DNA of 64,000 nt from Purpureocillium takamizusanense (GCF_022605165.1 NC_063071.1:2728001-2792000), one strand, 5' to 3'; shown: positions 43,124 to 54,309, numbered from the stretch's first letter. A program made the numbers and translations. Notes: a model not told the origin generated them from the sequence alone.

Positions 43124-45211
43124 TCAAAACCCTCCCATGCCCTTGGCCTTGAGCGCCATGCCCGCCACCCCCCTCACCAGCCCCGACACGCGCCCCGGGT
43201 CCCCCTGGTAGCCCTCGGCCGGCTCGCCCGTCTCCGGGTCCCTCCACACGCCGTCGGCGGCCGCGCGCCCGAAGCGCGCCGTGTTCTGGTTCCGCTCGAT
43301 GCCCTCGCGCCACCGCGCGCACACCTCGGCGCTGTCCACCATGAGGTTCACCTCGAGGCTGTGGAACCACGACTGCGTGTCCTGGTTGCCGCTGCCCTGC
43401 ACGCCCACGGCGCCGTCGGCGATGAGCAGCTTGACGTGGCAGGACCGTGCCTTGCGCGAGTGGTGCGTCGGCCGGGACTGGTCTTTGCCTACGTAGTTGT
43501 GTATCCGCAGCAGCTGCCGCCATGGTCGTCGTCGTCGTCCACTCGTCGACTCTCCCCTCTTGTCGTCGTCGTTACTGTCATCGTTACCGTCCTCGTCGTC
43601 GTTACCGCCACCCCCGGCCGCCTCCTCTTCTTTGTCGTCGTCCGCCTTCTCCAGCGACGACACGAGCGCCCGCGCCGCCTGGTCGTTAGTCCCCCCCTGG
43701 CCGGGAATCATCTCGCCGAGGTCGTTGTACCCAAAGCACACGTAGTACGTGACCTCGACGCCGCGCCGCAGCGCCGCCGCCAGCGCCCTCATCAGCGGCG
43801 CGGCGTTGAGGTCCGGCGTCTGGATGAAGATGGACCGCCGCGCGTGCCGGATCAGCGACAGCCACGCCTCGTTCTGCGGCACGCGCGCGCTCTTGTTGTC
43901 GAGCGGGCCGTACGCCGGGCGCGACACAAGCGCCATGGGCACGGGCTCGGCGGTCGACGTCGCCAGGTACGGCGTCATCTCTGCGCCGTCGGGGATCGCG
44001 GGCCCTGACGCCGGGATCGGGTTCTTGACGGCTAGGTTGAGCAGGCGGTTGGCGGCCTGGAGGCGTGTCTCGCATGGCTTGGCCGCGTAGCACGCCTGCA
44101 TGCGCCGGATCTCGCCCGCGAGGTCGTCGTCGTAGTGAGGATCTTCGGGCGTGTGCTCGGGGAGCGGCGGCGCGTCGGCGGCCTCGGCCTCGGCCACGAT
44201 GTCGCTCTGCTGCTGCTCGCGGCTCGACCCGCGCGCCAGATATAGCGGTTCTCCCCCGTCTGGGCCTCGTCCAGCCTTTGTACCACCCATCACCGCAGTG
44301 CCGTTGCCGTTGTCCTTGACTGGCGGTGGCGAGGTCACCAGGCACGGCAGCGGCGGGACGAGCGCCTTGCTCCATATCGCCAAGGCCGTGTCGTAGATGC
44401 TGTCCACGACAGGTCCCTCCACGTGTGCCATCATCTCCATGTTATCATTGTCCTCGACATTGTTGCTCATCACCACGGCCACGCGCCGGTCCACGACGCA
44501 GAACTTGGCGTGCAGCGTCCCGAGGAAGAACCTGTGCATGCTCACCACCTGGAGGTCCAGGTTGGGCACCTCCTCGGGCGGCGGGAGCAGCACGCCCGCG
44601 CCCGCGTACGCCACCGGTTTGATCTCCTGGTGCGGGTCCAGCGCGTTGGACATCCCCGCCCGGTCGTACATGATCTTGACGACGACGCGGTCTGCCGCTC
44701 CCGCGCGCCGGCGAGACAGCTCCACGAGCGCGCCGCGTACGAGCCGCTGCGCGAGCGACGGCGACCACGCGCACGTCACGAAGATGACCTCCCGCTCGGC
44801 GCGTGCAATCACGTTGGAGCAGTGCCGCATGATGTCCGCGAGCGGCGCGATGGCGGTCAGGGGCACCGTGCCGTGGGTGCCCATGAGCGGGGGCGAGACG
44901 ACGCCGCTCCAGGGGTCGTCGTCGAGGCACGCGAGGGCGTCGGCGTAGGCTTGGAGGAAGAGCCTGCTGGGTGTCTTAGGGCCCCAGTTGCCGCATCGCA
45001 GGGCCGTCTCGAGCGACTCGGGTTTCTTGGGCGCGCCATTGGCTTCGCCGCTGTTCTTCTGGTTGGCGTGGGCGTTGTTGATGCCATCGTCGTTTTCTTC
45101 CTTGTAGAGCCGTTTGACAATGTCGCCGGGCGCGGCGGTCGGGTTCGCGGCTAACACGGAGCTGAGCGTCTTTTGTGCGTGACAGAGCCGCATCACACGG
45201 TCCGAAACCAT
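43124..45211 (-). CDS. Phospholipase D-superfamily protein with two HKD motifs
   Basis: Single exon, 695 residues. The frame is open to 45277, but the first in-frame ATG is 45211 (MVSDRVMRLCHAQ). Two catalytic HxKxxxxD motifs are present: HAKFCVVD (His234, Lys236, Asp241) followed by SNN and an acidic Asn/Glu region, and HVKLLIAD (His592, Lys594, Asp599) followed by GSGNQDTQSWFHSLEVN, the usual GSxN...E pattern. Both halves of the bilobed active site therefore look intact. The linker between the lobes is long and holds an Asp/Asn/Glu-rich disordered insert just before the second motif. No signal peptide. PLD-fold enzymes hydrolyse phosphodiesters of lipids or nucleic acids or make cardiolipin; this fungal subgroup has no known substrate that I recall. 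Confidence 0.85.
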   Translation of the reverse strand: MVSDRVMRLCHAQKTLSSVLAANPTAAPGDIVKRLYKEENDDGINNAHANQKNSGEANGAPKKPESLETALRCGNWGPKTPSRLFLQAYADALACLDDDPWSGVVSPPLMGTHGTVPLTAIAPLADIMRHCSNVIARAEREVIFVTCAWSPSLAQRLVRGALVELSRRRAGAADRVVVKIMYDRAGMSNALDPHQEIKPVAYAGAGVLLPPPEEVPNLDLQVVSMHRFFLGTLHAKFCVVDRRVAVVMSNNVEDNDNMEMMAHVEGPVVDSIYDTALAIWSKALVPPLPCLVTSPPPVKDNGNGTAVMGGTKAGRGPDGGEPLYLARGSSREQQQSDIVAEAEAADAPPLPEHTPEDPHYDDDLAGEIRRMQACYAAKPCETRLQAANRLLNLAVKNPIPASGPAIPDGAEMTPYLATSTAEPVPMALVSRPAYGPLDNKSARVPQNEAWLSLIRHARRSIFIQTPDLNAAPLMRALAAALRRGVEVTYYVCFGYNDLGEMIPGQGGTNDQAARALVSSLEKADDDKEEEAAGGGGNDDEDGNDDSNDDDKRGESTSGRRRRPWRQLLRIHNYVGKDQSRPTHHSRKARSCHVKLLIADGAVGVQGSGNQDTQSWFHSLEVNLMVDSAEVCARWREGIERNQNTARFGRAAADGVWRDPETGEPAEGYQGDPGRVSGLVRGVAGMALKAKGMGGF

Positions 45212-46114
45212 TGTTGCAGTGTTGCCATGGGTTGAGCTGCCCAGAAGCCCAGCGCTCAAAGTCTGATGCAGATACAATATACTGTACTAGTTAGTTATCA
45301 TGTGTCTACGAAGCAACTTGGTAGTTATGTAGCCAAGGACCTGTCATTACAAACTGGCCATGGCCAAAGCCGGCACCAACGTCATCCTGCCGCCCAAACA
45401 GGGCCGACACCCATATTATACGCTCGCCAAGGGGCGCCCAGAAAGCCGTCAAGGGCACCCTCCTCCGTCTCGGCCACGCGCCGTCTGGTGCGAAACCCGG
45501 CGCGGCAACGCCATGCCGAGCGGCACCCGCTTGCCGTGCGGAGCGGGGCGCAGCACCGCCACCCATGAACGTGAGGCCGGCATGATGACATCACGGCGGC
45601 CACACGCTGTGAGCGGCGACATGGACCTGACCTCACGGGTCCTCGACAGGAGATCGCATGCTTTCGATTGGTTTGACCGGAGTTGTCGCTCGGCGGTAGC
45701 GGCACATCAATCCATGGGCACACACGGGCTATACGTGCTCTCCATCTCGGGAGTCGGCACGAGCGGACGGTGCTCATCGTCGCCTTTTTGTCCAAAGCTA
45801 CATTTTGATCGCGGCAGTGGCCTTGAGCTTTTGCCTTTGGAGATCTCGATCCAAGTACAGAACCAGTTTAATGGGCGCAAGCTGTACGGCGTGGGTCGCA
45901 CCATCCATGGTGACTCAAGGCGCATGGGGATATATACTGTACGAAGTACATGCACTTGATGACGGAGTGCGCGCGTGACGAGATCAATTTTGTTTTGTCT
46001 ATTACCATTCCTATTTAGCCCTCCAAATAACATAACATTCTATAGATTCCCAGATGCGCAGCTCCTACCCGTTAACCTGTAAATGGTGGTACAACGTGAA
46101 GCCGATATAGATGG
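45212..46114. other. Intergenic region
   Basis: Promoter of the PLD-like gene plus the 3' flank of the SET gene. A GTACGAAGTAC word is at 45939-45949. No gene seen. Confidence 0.5.
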
Positions 46115-47749
46115 CTACTGCTCGTGAGCTGTCGACGTCTTAGGGCTCTCCTGGGACGCCTTGGACACCTCCTCAGATGCCTTGGGGCTCTCCTCGGTCA
46201 CCTTGGGGCTCTCCTCGGACGCCTTAGACCCCTCCTGGGACGCCTTGGACGCCTCCTCAGATGCCGTTGAGTTCTCCGCCGCCGCCGCAGCCGCCGCCTT
46301 CGGCCAGCACGGGTCCGTCGTCGGGTCTTTCGCCAGCTGGGCAACGTCGAAATGCAACTCGTCGTCGAGGCCCTCGTGTATCAGCCCCGTCTCAATCGAC
46401 AGCTGCGCATGCCTGATGGTGTCGAAGCGGCGCCCCTCGGCGCAATACGCCAGGGCCGCCAGCAGGTGCGCGTCGGAGCTGTACACGTCCAGCCGCTCCT
46501 GGCGGAACATGCTGATGATGGTCTCGGCCGTGGCGATGACCTCCTGGTTGGAGAGGTGGGGGATCGTCCTGTTCAGGGCCCTGGCCCTGGCCGAGAGGCG
46601 CACCTTCTTCTCCTCGGCCCCCTTGGCGCCCGCCGCGACTTCTTCGTCCACGTACGCCAGCTCCTGGTCCAGGGCCATCCGCTCGTGCCAGCCGTAGAGC
46701 ATGCGCGTCATGTTCTGGATGTGGTTGACGCGCAGGTCCGACTGCTTGACCATCTTGGGGTGCATGCTGCACTGGCTGCAGGTGCACCCGAATCCCCACG
46801 TGCTCGCGAGGCTCTTCTGCCGATGCGACCGTGGCGAGAGCGGGCTGATGTACGTGAGGGAGATTTCTGTCCCCGGAGAGATGTTCGTCACGGCGTGCGT
46901 GTAGTGCGTGAGCGTCTCTTCGTCAAAGTAGTACGCCGAGTTGGGACGGCAATCGTGGTTGAAGCGCTGGTAGGGTTAAAAGGTCAGCATGAAGCCTGAA
47001 GCCTTTGTACATCGGATGGGGGGCGTCTTTTGGAAGACAAGACTCAAGCTTACCGAGGTCTCGAGCACGACACCCGAGAACCGCCCGCCGGCAGCTTCCA
47101 CCGCAAAGGCGTTGATCGAGATGCGGTCGCGCACGGAATTCGTTTTCGGGGCATTGTGCAGCTCCCAGAACATCTCGTGGGCCTTGGGCGGCAGCTGGCG
47201 GACCGCGATCCTCTCCAGCTCGATGCCATCCATTTCGTTCAACCAGCTGTACACCCTCATGTCGATGAGCAGCGCCGGCGTGGCCGCGAGGATGCGGTCC
47301 CCGCGGTGCAGCGTCGTGTTGGCGATGCCGCCCTTGCCGCGGCCGGGGAGCTCCCGCACCTCAAAGGGCGGCGCCGCCAGCTCGCCGGCCTGCGTCAGCG
47401 TGTCCCACTGGGCAAAGGCGGTGAGGTTGTGGATGTTGGAGGCGATCCTGGGAGAGGTGACGATGGAGATTCCGCGTCCGTTGGCGAAGGCGTGCGACGT
47501 GAAGACGCAGAGCGGCGTCTTGAGGCCGGCGGGCATGATGCAAAGGGGCTTGAACGTCCACGGCGACGTCGCGGGCCCGTCGAGAATCTCAAGTTCGCGT
47601 ATGACGGGCGGCAGACAGCCGACGACCCGGAGGGGAGTGTTGACGCAGACATCTCCTCTGGGGACGTTGGTGAGCCAGCCTGCGGATGCCTTCACCACAA
47701 CGCCGGCGGACAGCAGGGAGCCCACGACGGCAACGCGTACGAACCACAT
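46115..47749 (-). CDS. SET-domain protein with signal peptide and C-terminal heptad repeats
   Basis: Two exons, 47749-47054 and 46966-46115 (intron 87 bp), 515 residues. The N-terminus (MWFVRVAVVGSLLSAGVVVKASAG) is a signal peptide or signal anchor. The SET domain begins near residue 125 with REVLPGRGKGG-like sequence (seen: VRELPGRGKGGIAN). The key RFNHDCRPNS motif starts at residue 233, exactly at the splice, and EISLTYI plus a CTCSQC post-SET cysteine set follow. SET domains transfer methyl groups from S-adenosylmethionine to lysines. All core motifs seem present. A helical region follows, then an Ala run and six seven-residue repeats. A secretory signal on a SET protein is unexpected; fungi have a group of these with no known substrate. 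The substrate is unknown. Confidence 0.88.
46133..46258 (-). repeat. Six 21-bp coding repeats (heptads)
   Basis: Six tandem 21-bp units encode heptads of the type EESPKAS, EEASKAS, QEGSKAS, EESPKVT and QESPKTS at the C-terminus of the SET protein. Units differ at a few positions. They are rich in Ser/Thr and Ser-Pro, possible phosphorylation or O-glycosylation sites. Confidence 0.85.
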
Positions 47750-49506
47750 GGCTGGCCAACAAGTATTGAGTTAATGGCAACAGCCCCTCGCGACCAAGAT
47801 GCCTCAACTGACAAGGTGTAAAAAGGAGGGAGGGGGGTGGAGGGGGGTGATATCCGGCGCGCTCTTCTTCGCTGTCAGGACAATCACCCGCGATGATATA
47901 TACTACCGGGGTGCCGGACGTGGCTCTAGCTCTTGCTTGCTTGCCTCATCGTGGACCACAGCGATAAGACGAGACTACGGTGGAGGGGCAGGCGCGGACA
48001 AACGACGAGTCTGACGTTGACGTTGGCCCTGCCGTGTCGTGTCGACCTCGCCCCGTTGCACGCTCGGTTTTGTCCTCCGTTTCAGCGCATGCCGGGCAAC
48101 CACCAGCGCACGCACTGAGCGGCCCAGCGTCCGCGGCACGGCAACTGTGACGAAGCGTCGTCAAGGCAGGCGCGTACGAAACCGGTCAATCGGCGAGCTG
48201 ATGTATGTAGTGTCGGCCGCTCATCAACATGAACCCTAGGCCGGCCAGGGCGGCGTGTGTGTGTGTGTGCACCAGCCGTAGAGGCTCTCGTCGTCGCCCT
48301 CAACGTGTCCCTCGGCCCCGTCGGCGTGTTCTCAAACGGGCCGTTCCAGTTTTGCAGACACACACTCTCCTATATTTGCGCGTGGTCAGTGCATCGCGCC
48401 AGACCCGACTGATGGTGTGGCGTCAATACCAGAAGCGCCCCGGCGGGCTGGAAGCCGCCCCGCGAGCATGAAGGGCTTCTGGAAAAGAGTGAAGATCGTT
48501 GGCCCGACCGGTGGCGTTTTGTCTCCCCGGGCCACTGCCGAGGGGAGACAATTACGTACTCAGGGGAGGGCGGACAGACTCCATGCCGAAGTCGCCGTGA
48601 GCACGGTATTACGGCATCATATGAGGTAATAGGAATAGTCATGCTGTGGAAAAGCTATGTATGACCGCGACTCTCCCGAAGTCGCCACGTCGCAAGTATG
48701 GGGTCGACGAAACGAGATGCCTTTACGTTGAGCAGGATATGCGATGGCGTGTGGGTGGTGGCTTCAATCGTGATTTAGCTTGCGTGTCTATCAAGGCAAC
48801 GTGGATGACATGGCACTCACCTCTGACTGTAAGCCCTAGATCTTCATGTCCACCTGCATTAATAATCGAATACTGTATGGATCATGGTTTCATGTTACGA
48901 AGGAGCACTGCGCAAGCACCAGCAAAATACACAAGGTCCTACATGAAAGAGTTACAACTGAGTTCCGGCCAAATCGGTTTCTTGACCAGACGAGGAAAAT
49001 AGTATATGTTGTCAGTTTATTTGATCACCAGATAGGCGCCGATGGAATTGAGAAACTGCATTGCAAACATAGAGCCACTACATGTAGACTGCGAAAGAAA
49101 AAGGCCAACTCTGAACGTGAAGCCACTTTGAACAAAATCTATAACGACAGAATCTATCTATGGCTCGAGCAGCAACCATGAGCATTCCGGAGACCAGTAA
49201 AAAATCTGAGGAAGCAGGCCCGGGGTCCGTCTGATCTACCGCCAGGGTGTCCGACTTGCCACGACTTGACGAATACCATGGCCGCCTCCCGAAACCCCGC
49301 CCCCCGAAGCCGACAGCATCTTGCACTTATCCCATCTATAAGCCAAAAGAACCGAAAAAGCATTTTCCACCTCATCAAAAAATTCCCATTTCAGGAAGCC
49401 CTGGAGTGGCAGGGGGGCCAAGCCGCACACAGTCGGCCCGCCGCGCAGAGGCACACCCAGAGATCTATGACTTGTAAATCTCAAAAGGCCGGGAGGCGCC
49501 AGCGAC
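47750..49506. other. Gene-free stretch, part of it A/T-richer
   Basis: The left part is the promoter of the SET gene. From about 48640 to 49200 base composition shifts toward A/T compared with neighbours, and TACATGTA occurs at 49079-49086. A 111-codon frame at 48846-49181 has no family features. The right part is 3' flank of the small secreted protein gene. No supported gene. Confidence 0.5.
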
Positions 49507-49977
49507 CTACTGGGTCTTGCCGGCGCCGGTCTTGCTACCGGCCTGGGTAGTAGCACCACCATGCTGCTGAGCGCCGCCCTGGGTCTGAGCCTTGTTGGCG
49601 CCGCCCTGCTGCGCGTGGTTGCCAGCGCCGCCCTTGTTGGCGGCGGCGTTGTGGGCAGCGCCCTTCTTGGGGGCCGGGCAAGACTTGGCACCGCCCGAGG
49701 CGGTCGCCTTCCGGCCGGTGGTGGTGCCCGAGGGGTGGGCGCCGGCGGCCTTGCCAGTGGTAGTACCAGAGCCGGGAGTGCCGGCGCCGCCGGTGGTGGT
49801 CGAGCTGCCGCCAGGAGGAGGGGCGCGCTTCTCAGCGGCGATGTGGCGGGCAATGAGCTCGGCAATGTCGTCGCCGTGAGGCTGGCGCTCCTCGATGGTG
49901 GAGCGCTTTTCGGCCGGGATGGACGCGGCCATGGCGCCGGTGACGGCAGCGATGATGATGGCGGCGGAGAACTTCAT
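49507..49977 (-). CDS. Small secreted Gly/Ala/Thr-rich protein with Kex2 sites
   Basis: Single exon, 156 residues, ATG at 49977 in a good context. The first 17-18 residues (MKFSAAIIIAAVTGAMA) form a clear signal peptide. Two Lys-Arg sites follow at 24-25 (PAEKR) and 50-51 (AAEKR). They would release a 24-26 residue segment rich in acidic and aliphatic residues. The remaining about 105 residues are Gly/Ala/Thr/Gln/Lys-rich (GSGTTTGKAAG, TQGGAQQHGG) with one Cys in KSCPAPK. The arrangement of signal peptide, short pro-segments and Kex2 sites is seen in fungal Kex2-processed secreted proteins and effectors. No repeated core peptide is evident, which differs from known peptide pheromone and cyclic peptide precursors. 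Function unknown; secreted or wall-associated (inference). Confidence 0.75.
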   Translation of the reverse strand: MKFSAAIIIAAVTGAMAASIPAEKRSTIEERQPHGDDIAELIARHIAAEKRAPPPGGSSTTTGGAGTPGSGTTTGKAAGAHPSGTTTGRKATASGGAKSCPAPKKGAAHNAAANKGGAGNHAQQGGANKAQTQGGAQQHGGATTQAGSKTGAGKTQ

Positions 49978-52470
49978 TTTGATGGTTGTTTGTTTAACAA
50001 AGGGGGCTTGACTGCGAAGAGCAAGGAAGTGTTTTGGAGCTGTCGAAAGAGGAGAGAAGAGTGGTGAAGAGAGTAGTAGTTGTTGATTGTTGATCTGAGT
50101 TGCTGGTGAGTGATTGGATCCCAAGACGAGAGGCCAAGACGGTTGTCTTTATACCCTTTTGCCGTCGGGGGGGAAGGGCTCATGCGGTCTGGTCCTGGCT
50201 CGAAAAGAACATGGGCGAAGAAAACCAGCGTGCCCACGTTTGCCATTCATCTCCCTCCGTGCCTCCTGGCGTGCGCCTGCCCGCAGCAGTCTCACATCAC
50301 GAAAGCCTTGACGTAACGGTGGCTGTTCAACGTAAGACGCACAACGCTTCTGGAATGGCCGCGAGGAGAATCGTTGAGCGTAGCCTGGCTTGTGATTGCA
50401 ACTTGGGCCATATGCCTCCTACGTCGCGCAAAAGCGCATCAATGGGCCCTCTCCCTCCACATCCCCTTGCTGACTTGACGCCCATCTAATTCGGGGGGGT
50501 TTTACTTCACATCATTACTCATTACACGAGGACCACCACGCCGCAATGGCACAAGCCGGGTTGGGTTTCGAACCGGAGCTTGCTGCTGGTCCTGCCACGG
50601 CAGCATTACGTAGGAGGGTTAGTTTCGGCTTGTGGCACACAGACCTTGCCGCGATACCGAGAGTGCCCCAGCCAGTCTTGCCAATCCCGCGCACACGCAC
50701 GCGCTATGTCCGACGACGACGCCCGGACTGCTTCAGCTGGCATAACGTGCGAGTTTTGACAACCAATTATCATCATCATGGTGCACGGGCCGGAATATTC
50801 TTCAGCACTGGCCGTTGGTGGGATCCGACGCGGGGGCACATGCACTTTACTATGTGTGCTGGCGATGGCCTGTTGACAATGTGAGAAGCGGGCCGTAGGA
50901 GTTTTGGGATCCCGTTATAGAGTAGAAACGCATGTCTGCGTCCGAGGACACGTCTTGAGAGTTGTCGGTGGAGTACATACATGTAGGGCGAGCGACTGGA
51001 GACTAGAGATGGAGTGTCCCTCACGTGTAAACTGAACAGGGGGGACCAAGATAGTTGATATGACATCAAAGTGCCTTGGAATTCGGCATTCGGGCCCATA
51101 TCGCAGCTGAGCGGAAGTAACGGCCTCAGGCGCATTGATACTCTGCCGAAAGTGCCGCGTGATAAGTTAATCGACGCCTGCAGTCTGCAGTCCAGTCTCG
51201 AGCCGGGGCCTCGCGGCGGGCAGTGTGGTAGAAACGTCTTGTCGCATTACGTCTTCAGTTTCGATTTACAAATGCATGTCATCATCGAATGCCCGAATGA
51301 CACATGGAAATTGAAGATAGCGTCAAAGCTCAGGACGCTTCTTTGTCTCCAACATCGTCAGGGTTGGAGACTAGCAACGTTGAGCCGGGCCAACATACAG
51401 TCAACAAGACATACGAAACCTGCATGTCCGTGGTGGGGTGCAACCACCAGTTAATCTTGGTCGTCATGTCAGAGGAATGGAAGGGCCCCCAAGCAGATGG
51501 TGGGGATAACCTAAGATTTGACTCACAGTCTGATATCGATGCCGGCCCGAATCCAGGACGGGCCTCGTGTTCCCTCCGTTCAATGTGAGATTAGTTCTCT
51601 TGACACGTGCGTCTCTCATGGTATTTGCTGCCATGAAAAGGCTTATGCCTGGCCTCAAGCGCGCAATGTGAACCTGGCGCATGGAAGGTTCGAAATCTCA
51701 TGTGGTAATATCTCTTTCAGGCAATGCCGATAACATGTATTGTGCATTATGTGAAGTCATATCAGACCGATACGGCGCACGGGGCGCGCCCATTTCTCAA
51801 CCCTCGGTTCCAGTCGTATAGGTTGAGTTCACAGCCCTGCGGATTATCTAGGTGCGTGCTTTACTTCAAAGGTTTTCGTCTCCGCAACATAGAATAATAT
51901 AGTATGACAGCAGCGAAAGCACTTATTAATTTTAGTAAAGTGATTCATTCAAGACCCATCCCAGTCTTCAACGTCAATGGTCCTTAAATGGCTATCATTT
52001 AGCAAGCTTTGGGCAGGGCTGACATCTGATTTCATGTTGTCGCAAAGGGCGATTTCATACGAGACATCTTTGCCAAAGCATAACGTATAATGTGTCTTTT
52101 GAAACAGAAAGAGGTGGGTAAGTCAAGGTCTCTATCGAGGCCACATTTCCATATGTGTCAACAACTGAATACCGACTGTCGTTCTCTGATTAGTGCTGAC
52201 AAACACGTTGCAAGGTCGTTACCAATGTGAGGATCACTCCAGTCAGTCACGCCACCAGACATTGATGCATCGACACGAGCAACAACCAAGTCAGTCTTTC
52301 ATCCCAAGCTACCCACGCTCATGTACACCCTTAGTCCCCCTGGCCCCTTTGTCTGTTCCGTCATTCTAATGCTTTCCCTCCCGTTTTAGAGTCCCACCCG
52401 CAGATCACAGAACCGCAGATCGCCGGACCGCTTCCATCCATCATGGCCGTGTGGCCGCCCCAACTCTGCC
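49978..52470. other. Gene-free stretch with A/T-richer part
   Basis: 2.5 kb. The left side is the leader and promoter of the small secreted protein. From about 51000 to 52350 the sequence is noticeably richer in A/T (for example 51881-51960) and holds no ORF of note. TACATGTA is at 50978-50985. It may be an old degenerated insertion, but no repeat ends or protein remnants are seen. Confidence 0.5.
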
Positions 52471-53745
52471 TTACAACCGCCGCTTCTTCGCCTCCGTCGC
52501 CTCAGCGATAGATCCGTCGTCCACCGTAGTTGTCGACGCAGGCCGTTTGCCAGACTCGGTTGCCCAGAGAGGCCTTGCGCGTCGTAGACCTGCGTGACGA
52601 CCCGCAAACACCACGAAACCACCAGCACCGTTACAACCAGACGGCACGCCCTCGCTCTCAGCGAGTGACTCCCCGTCGGCGTCGTTGGCCGAATCATCGT
52701 CGTCGCACGGCCACGGCGGAGCCTCCCCGGCCAGAGTCTCGGAACCATTATCATGAAGGTTGTCGGCCATGCCGTCGCGCCACTCCAGTATCGCCTCTTG
52801 CGTTTCGTACAGCTGAGGGAACAGTGTGGCAGTATCCCCCGCGTTGGCCATGCTGAGGTCGCTGACCGCCGATTCCCGCTGCTGCTGCTGCTCATCGTTG
52901 AGGGTCATCTCGTGCAGTCCGGCCACGGCCAGCGCCATGTTGGCGTCAATCTCCGTCCCGCTCCAGTCAACTCTCGCCCCAAGAGTGATTATACCATGCT
53001 CCGAAGCGGGACATGTCATGTCTGCGTCGCCGATGCTGGGGTTGGTCAACACGCTGTAGCACATGGAAGCAGTAGCGTCCGTGTCCGTATCGTCGTGGCG
53101 GCGGGCGCGGCGGGCGCTGGAGTCGTCGCGCTCGACGTCCATGGACTCGCCCGGCGGGTACACGGACGATGCGTACGCCGTGAAGACGTTTCGACCAGTC
53201 AACCCTGAAGTGTTGGGACAAATGCCCTCCTCCATCATGAGCAGCGCGTCCCAGCTCCGCGCCGTATGCTCTCCATCATGTCCCCAAGTGGCCTCACCAC
53301 TCCGTGTCTGCGAGCCGTTCAGGCACTCCATCTCCAGCCGCGCCTCTCCTCCTCCTCCCTGAATATCCCCCATGATTTGATCGCTCAGCGGCGAAACTGC
53401 TGCTGCTGTCGCGCCGCCGCCACCGCCGTTCGTGTCCATGAAAACCACGCCACCCTCCCAGGGATACCGGCTCTGCACCTCCCGCGCACTCCCATGCACG
53501 GTAACGGGCTCCATCATGCCCCAGCGCATCGCCGCCGCATCACCACCACCACTACCCACCTCCTGCGTCAGGCCCTCCATGCCGTCGCAGTCGGAGAGGT
53601 AGTGAGACATGCGGCGCGACACCTCGCGGTCGATTAACTCGGCGAGTTCGTCCCACTCGGGCCCGAGCGTGGTGAAGCTGGGATCGAATTCGGCGGGGCA
53701 GGCGGCGGGGGCGGCAGCAATGTCGCTGACGGATGAAGGAGACAT
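52471..53745 (-). CDS. Orphan acidic protein with C-terminal basic patch
   Basis: Single exon, 424 residues. The open frame reaches 53787 but the first in-frame ATG is 53745 (MSPSSVSDIAAAP). Residues 24-55 (LGPEWDELAELIDREVSRRMSHYL) look helical; the rest is low in order, with Gly runs, Met/Glu-rich parts, an Arg-rich spot (SSARRARRHDD), a Gln run, and the C-terminus EATEAKKRRL, which resembles a nuclear localisation signal. No enzyme or DNA-binding motif is visible and I do not recognise the family. Composition and length suggest a real gene, since codon third positions are G/C-rich and the frame is long, but splice variants cannot be judged. Function unknown. Confidence 0.6.
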   Translation of the reverse strand: MSPSSVSDIAAAPAACPAEFDPSFTTLGPEWDELAELIDREVSRRMSHYLSDCDGMEGLTQEVGSGGGDAAAMRWGMMEPVTVHGSAREVQSRYPWEGGVVFMDTNGGGGGATAAAVSPLSDQIMGDIQGGGGEARLEMECLNGSQTRSGEATWGHDGEHTARSWDALLMMEEGICPNTSGLTGRNVFTAYASSVYPPGESMDVERDDSSARRARRHDDTDTDATASMCYSVLTNPSIGDADMTCPASEHGIITLGARVDWSGTEIDANMALAVAGLHEMTLNDEQQQQRESAVSDLSMANAGDTATLFPQLYETQEAILEWRDGMADNLHDNGSETLAGEAPPWPCDDDDSANDADGESLAESEGVPSGCNGAGGFVVFAGRHAGLRRARPLWATESGKRPASTTTVDDGSIAEATEAKKRRL

Positions 53746-54309
53746 AAGTGTCGCCCTGATGTGTGGCGTGCTCGCAAGGCAAGTCAAGCCGTGGAAGAAA
53801 TGGTTGGAGATTGGTGGAACGATGCAGGTACGCGGGTGAGTGAGGATAATAGATGATGTGAAGGTTCTGATGAGACTGCAAAGATGCGTGACGACTAGAG
53901 AGCGAAGAAATTGCCGGGTATTTAACTCGTGTTGATCTGGTGCTGTTTTGCTCTTCTTGTTCGAATTTCATTCTTGACCATTGGAAGAGTTGTGCGGTTC
54001 AGTGTCGCCGTCAAAGAGGCTTCGCCGTGCCGGTTCGGTGTCTCGTTGATGCAGTGCATGGGCGCAAATGCCGGCTTCCAGTGACTTTTGAACTCCTTGA
54101 ACACGCACCAAGACTTGAGAACAGGAGAGCCCTTCTGCAGACGCTTCAGACAAGAACAAAGGTTATTCTCTTTTGGGAGTATGTACAGAGTACCAAAGTC
54201 GTGTTCAATCCGACAACTCCAGCCTGGCCGTCTCAGGACTCGATGCTGCTTTTCCCTATACCCACTCGGCGGTGCAAACACCACCGCTAAACCCATGAAA
54301 GAAACCAGC
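53746..54309. other. Intergenic region
   Basis: 564 bp between two minus-strand genes: promoter of the orphan gene and 3' flank of the MFS gene. Nothing else seen. Confidence 0.5.

Noticed and set aside
48846..49181. 111-codon plus-strand ORF in A/T-richer DNA
   Set aside because: No domain, no homologous copy in the window, and composition like the surrounding non-coding DNA.
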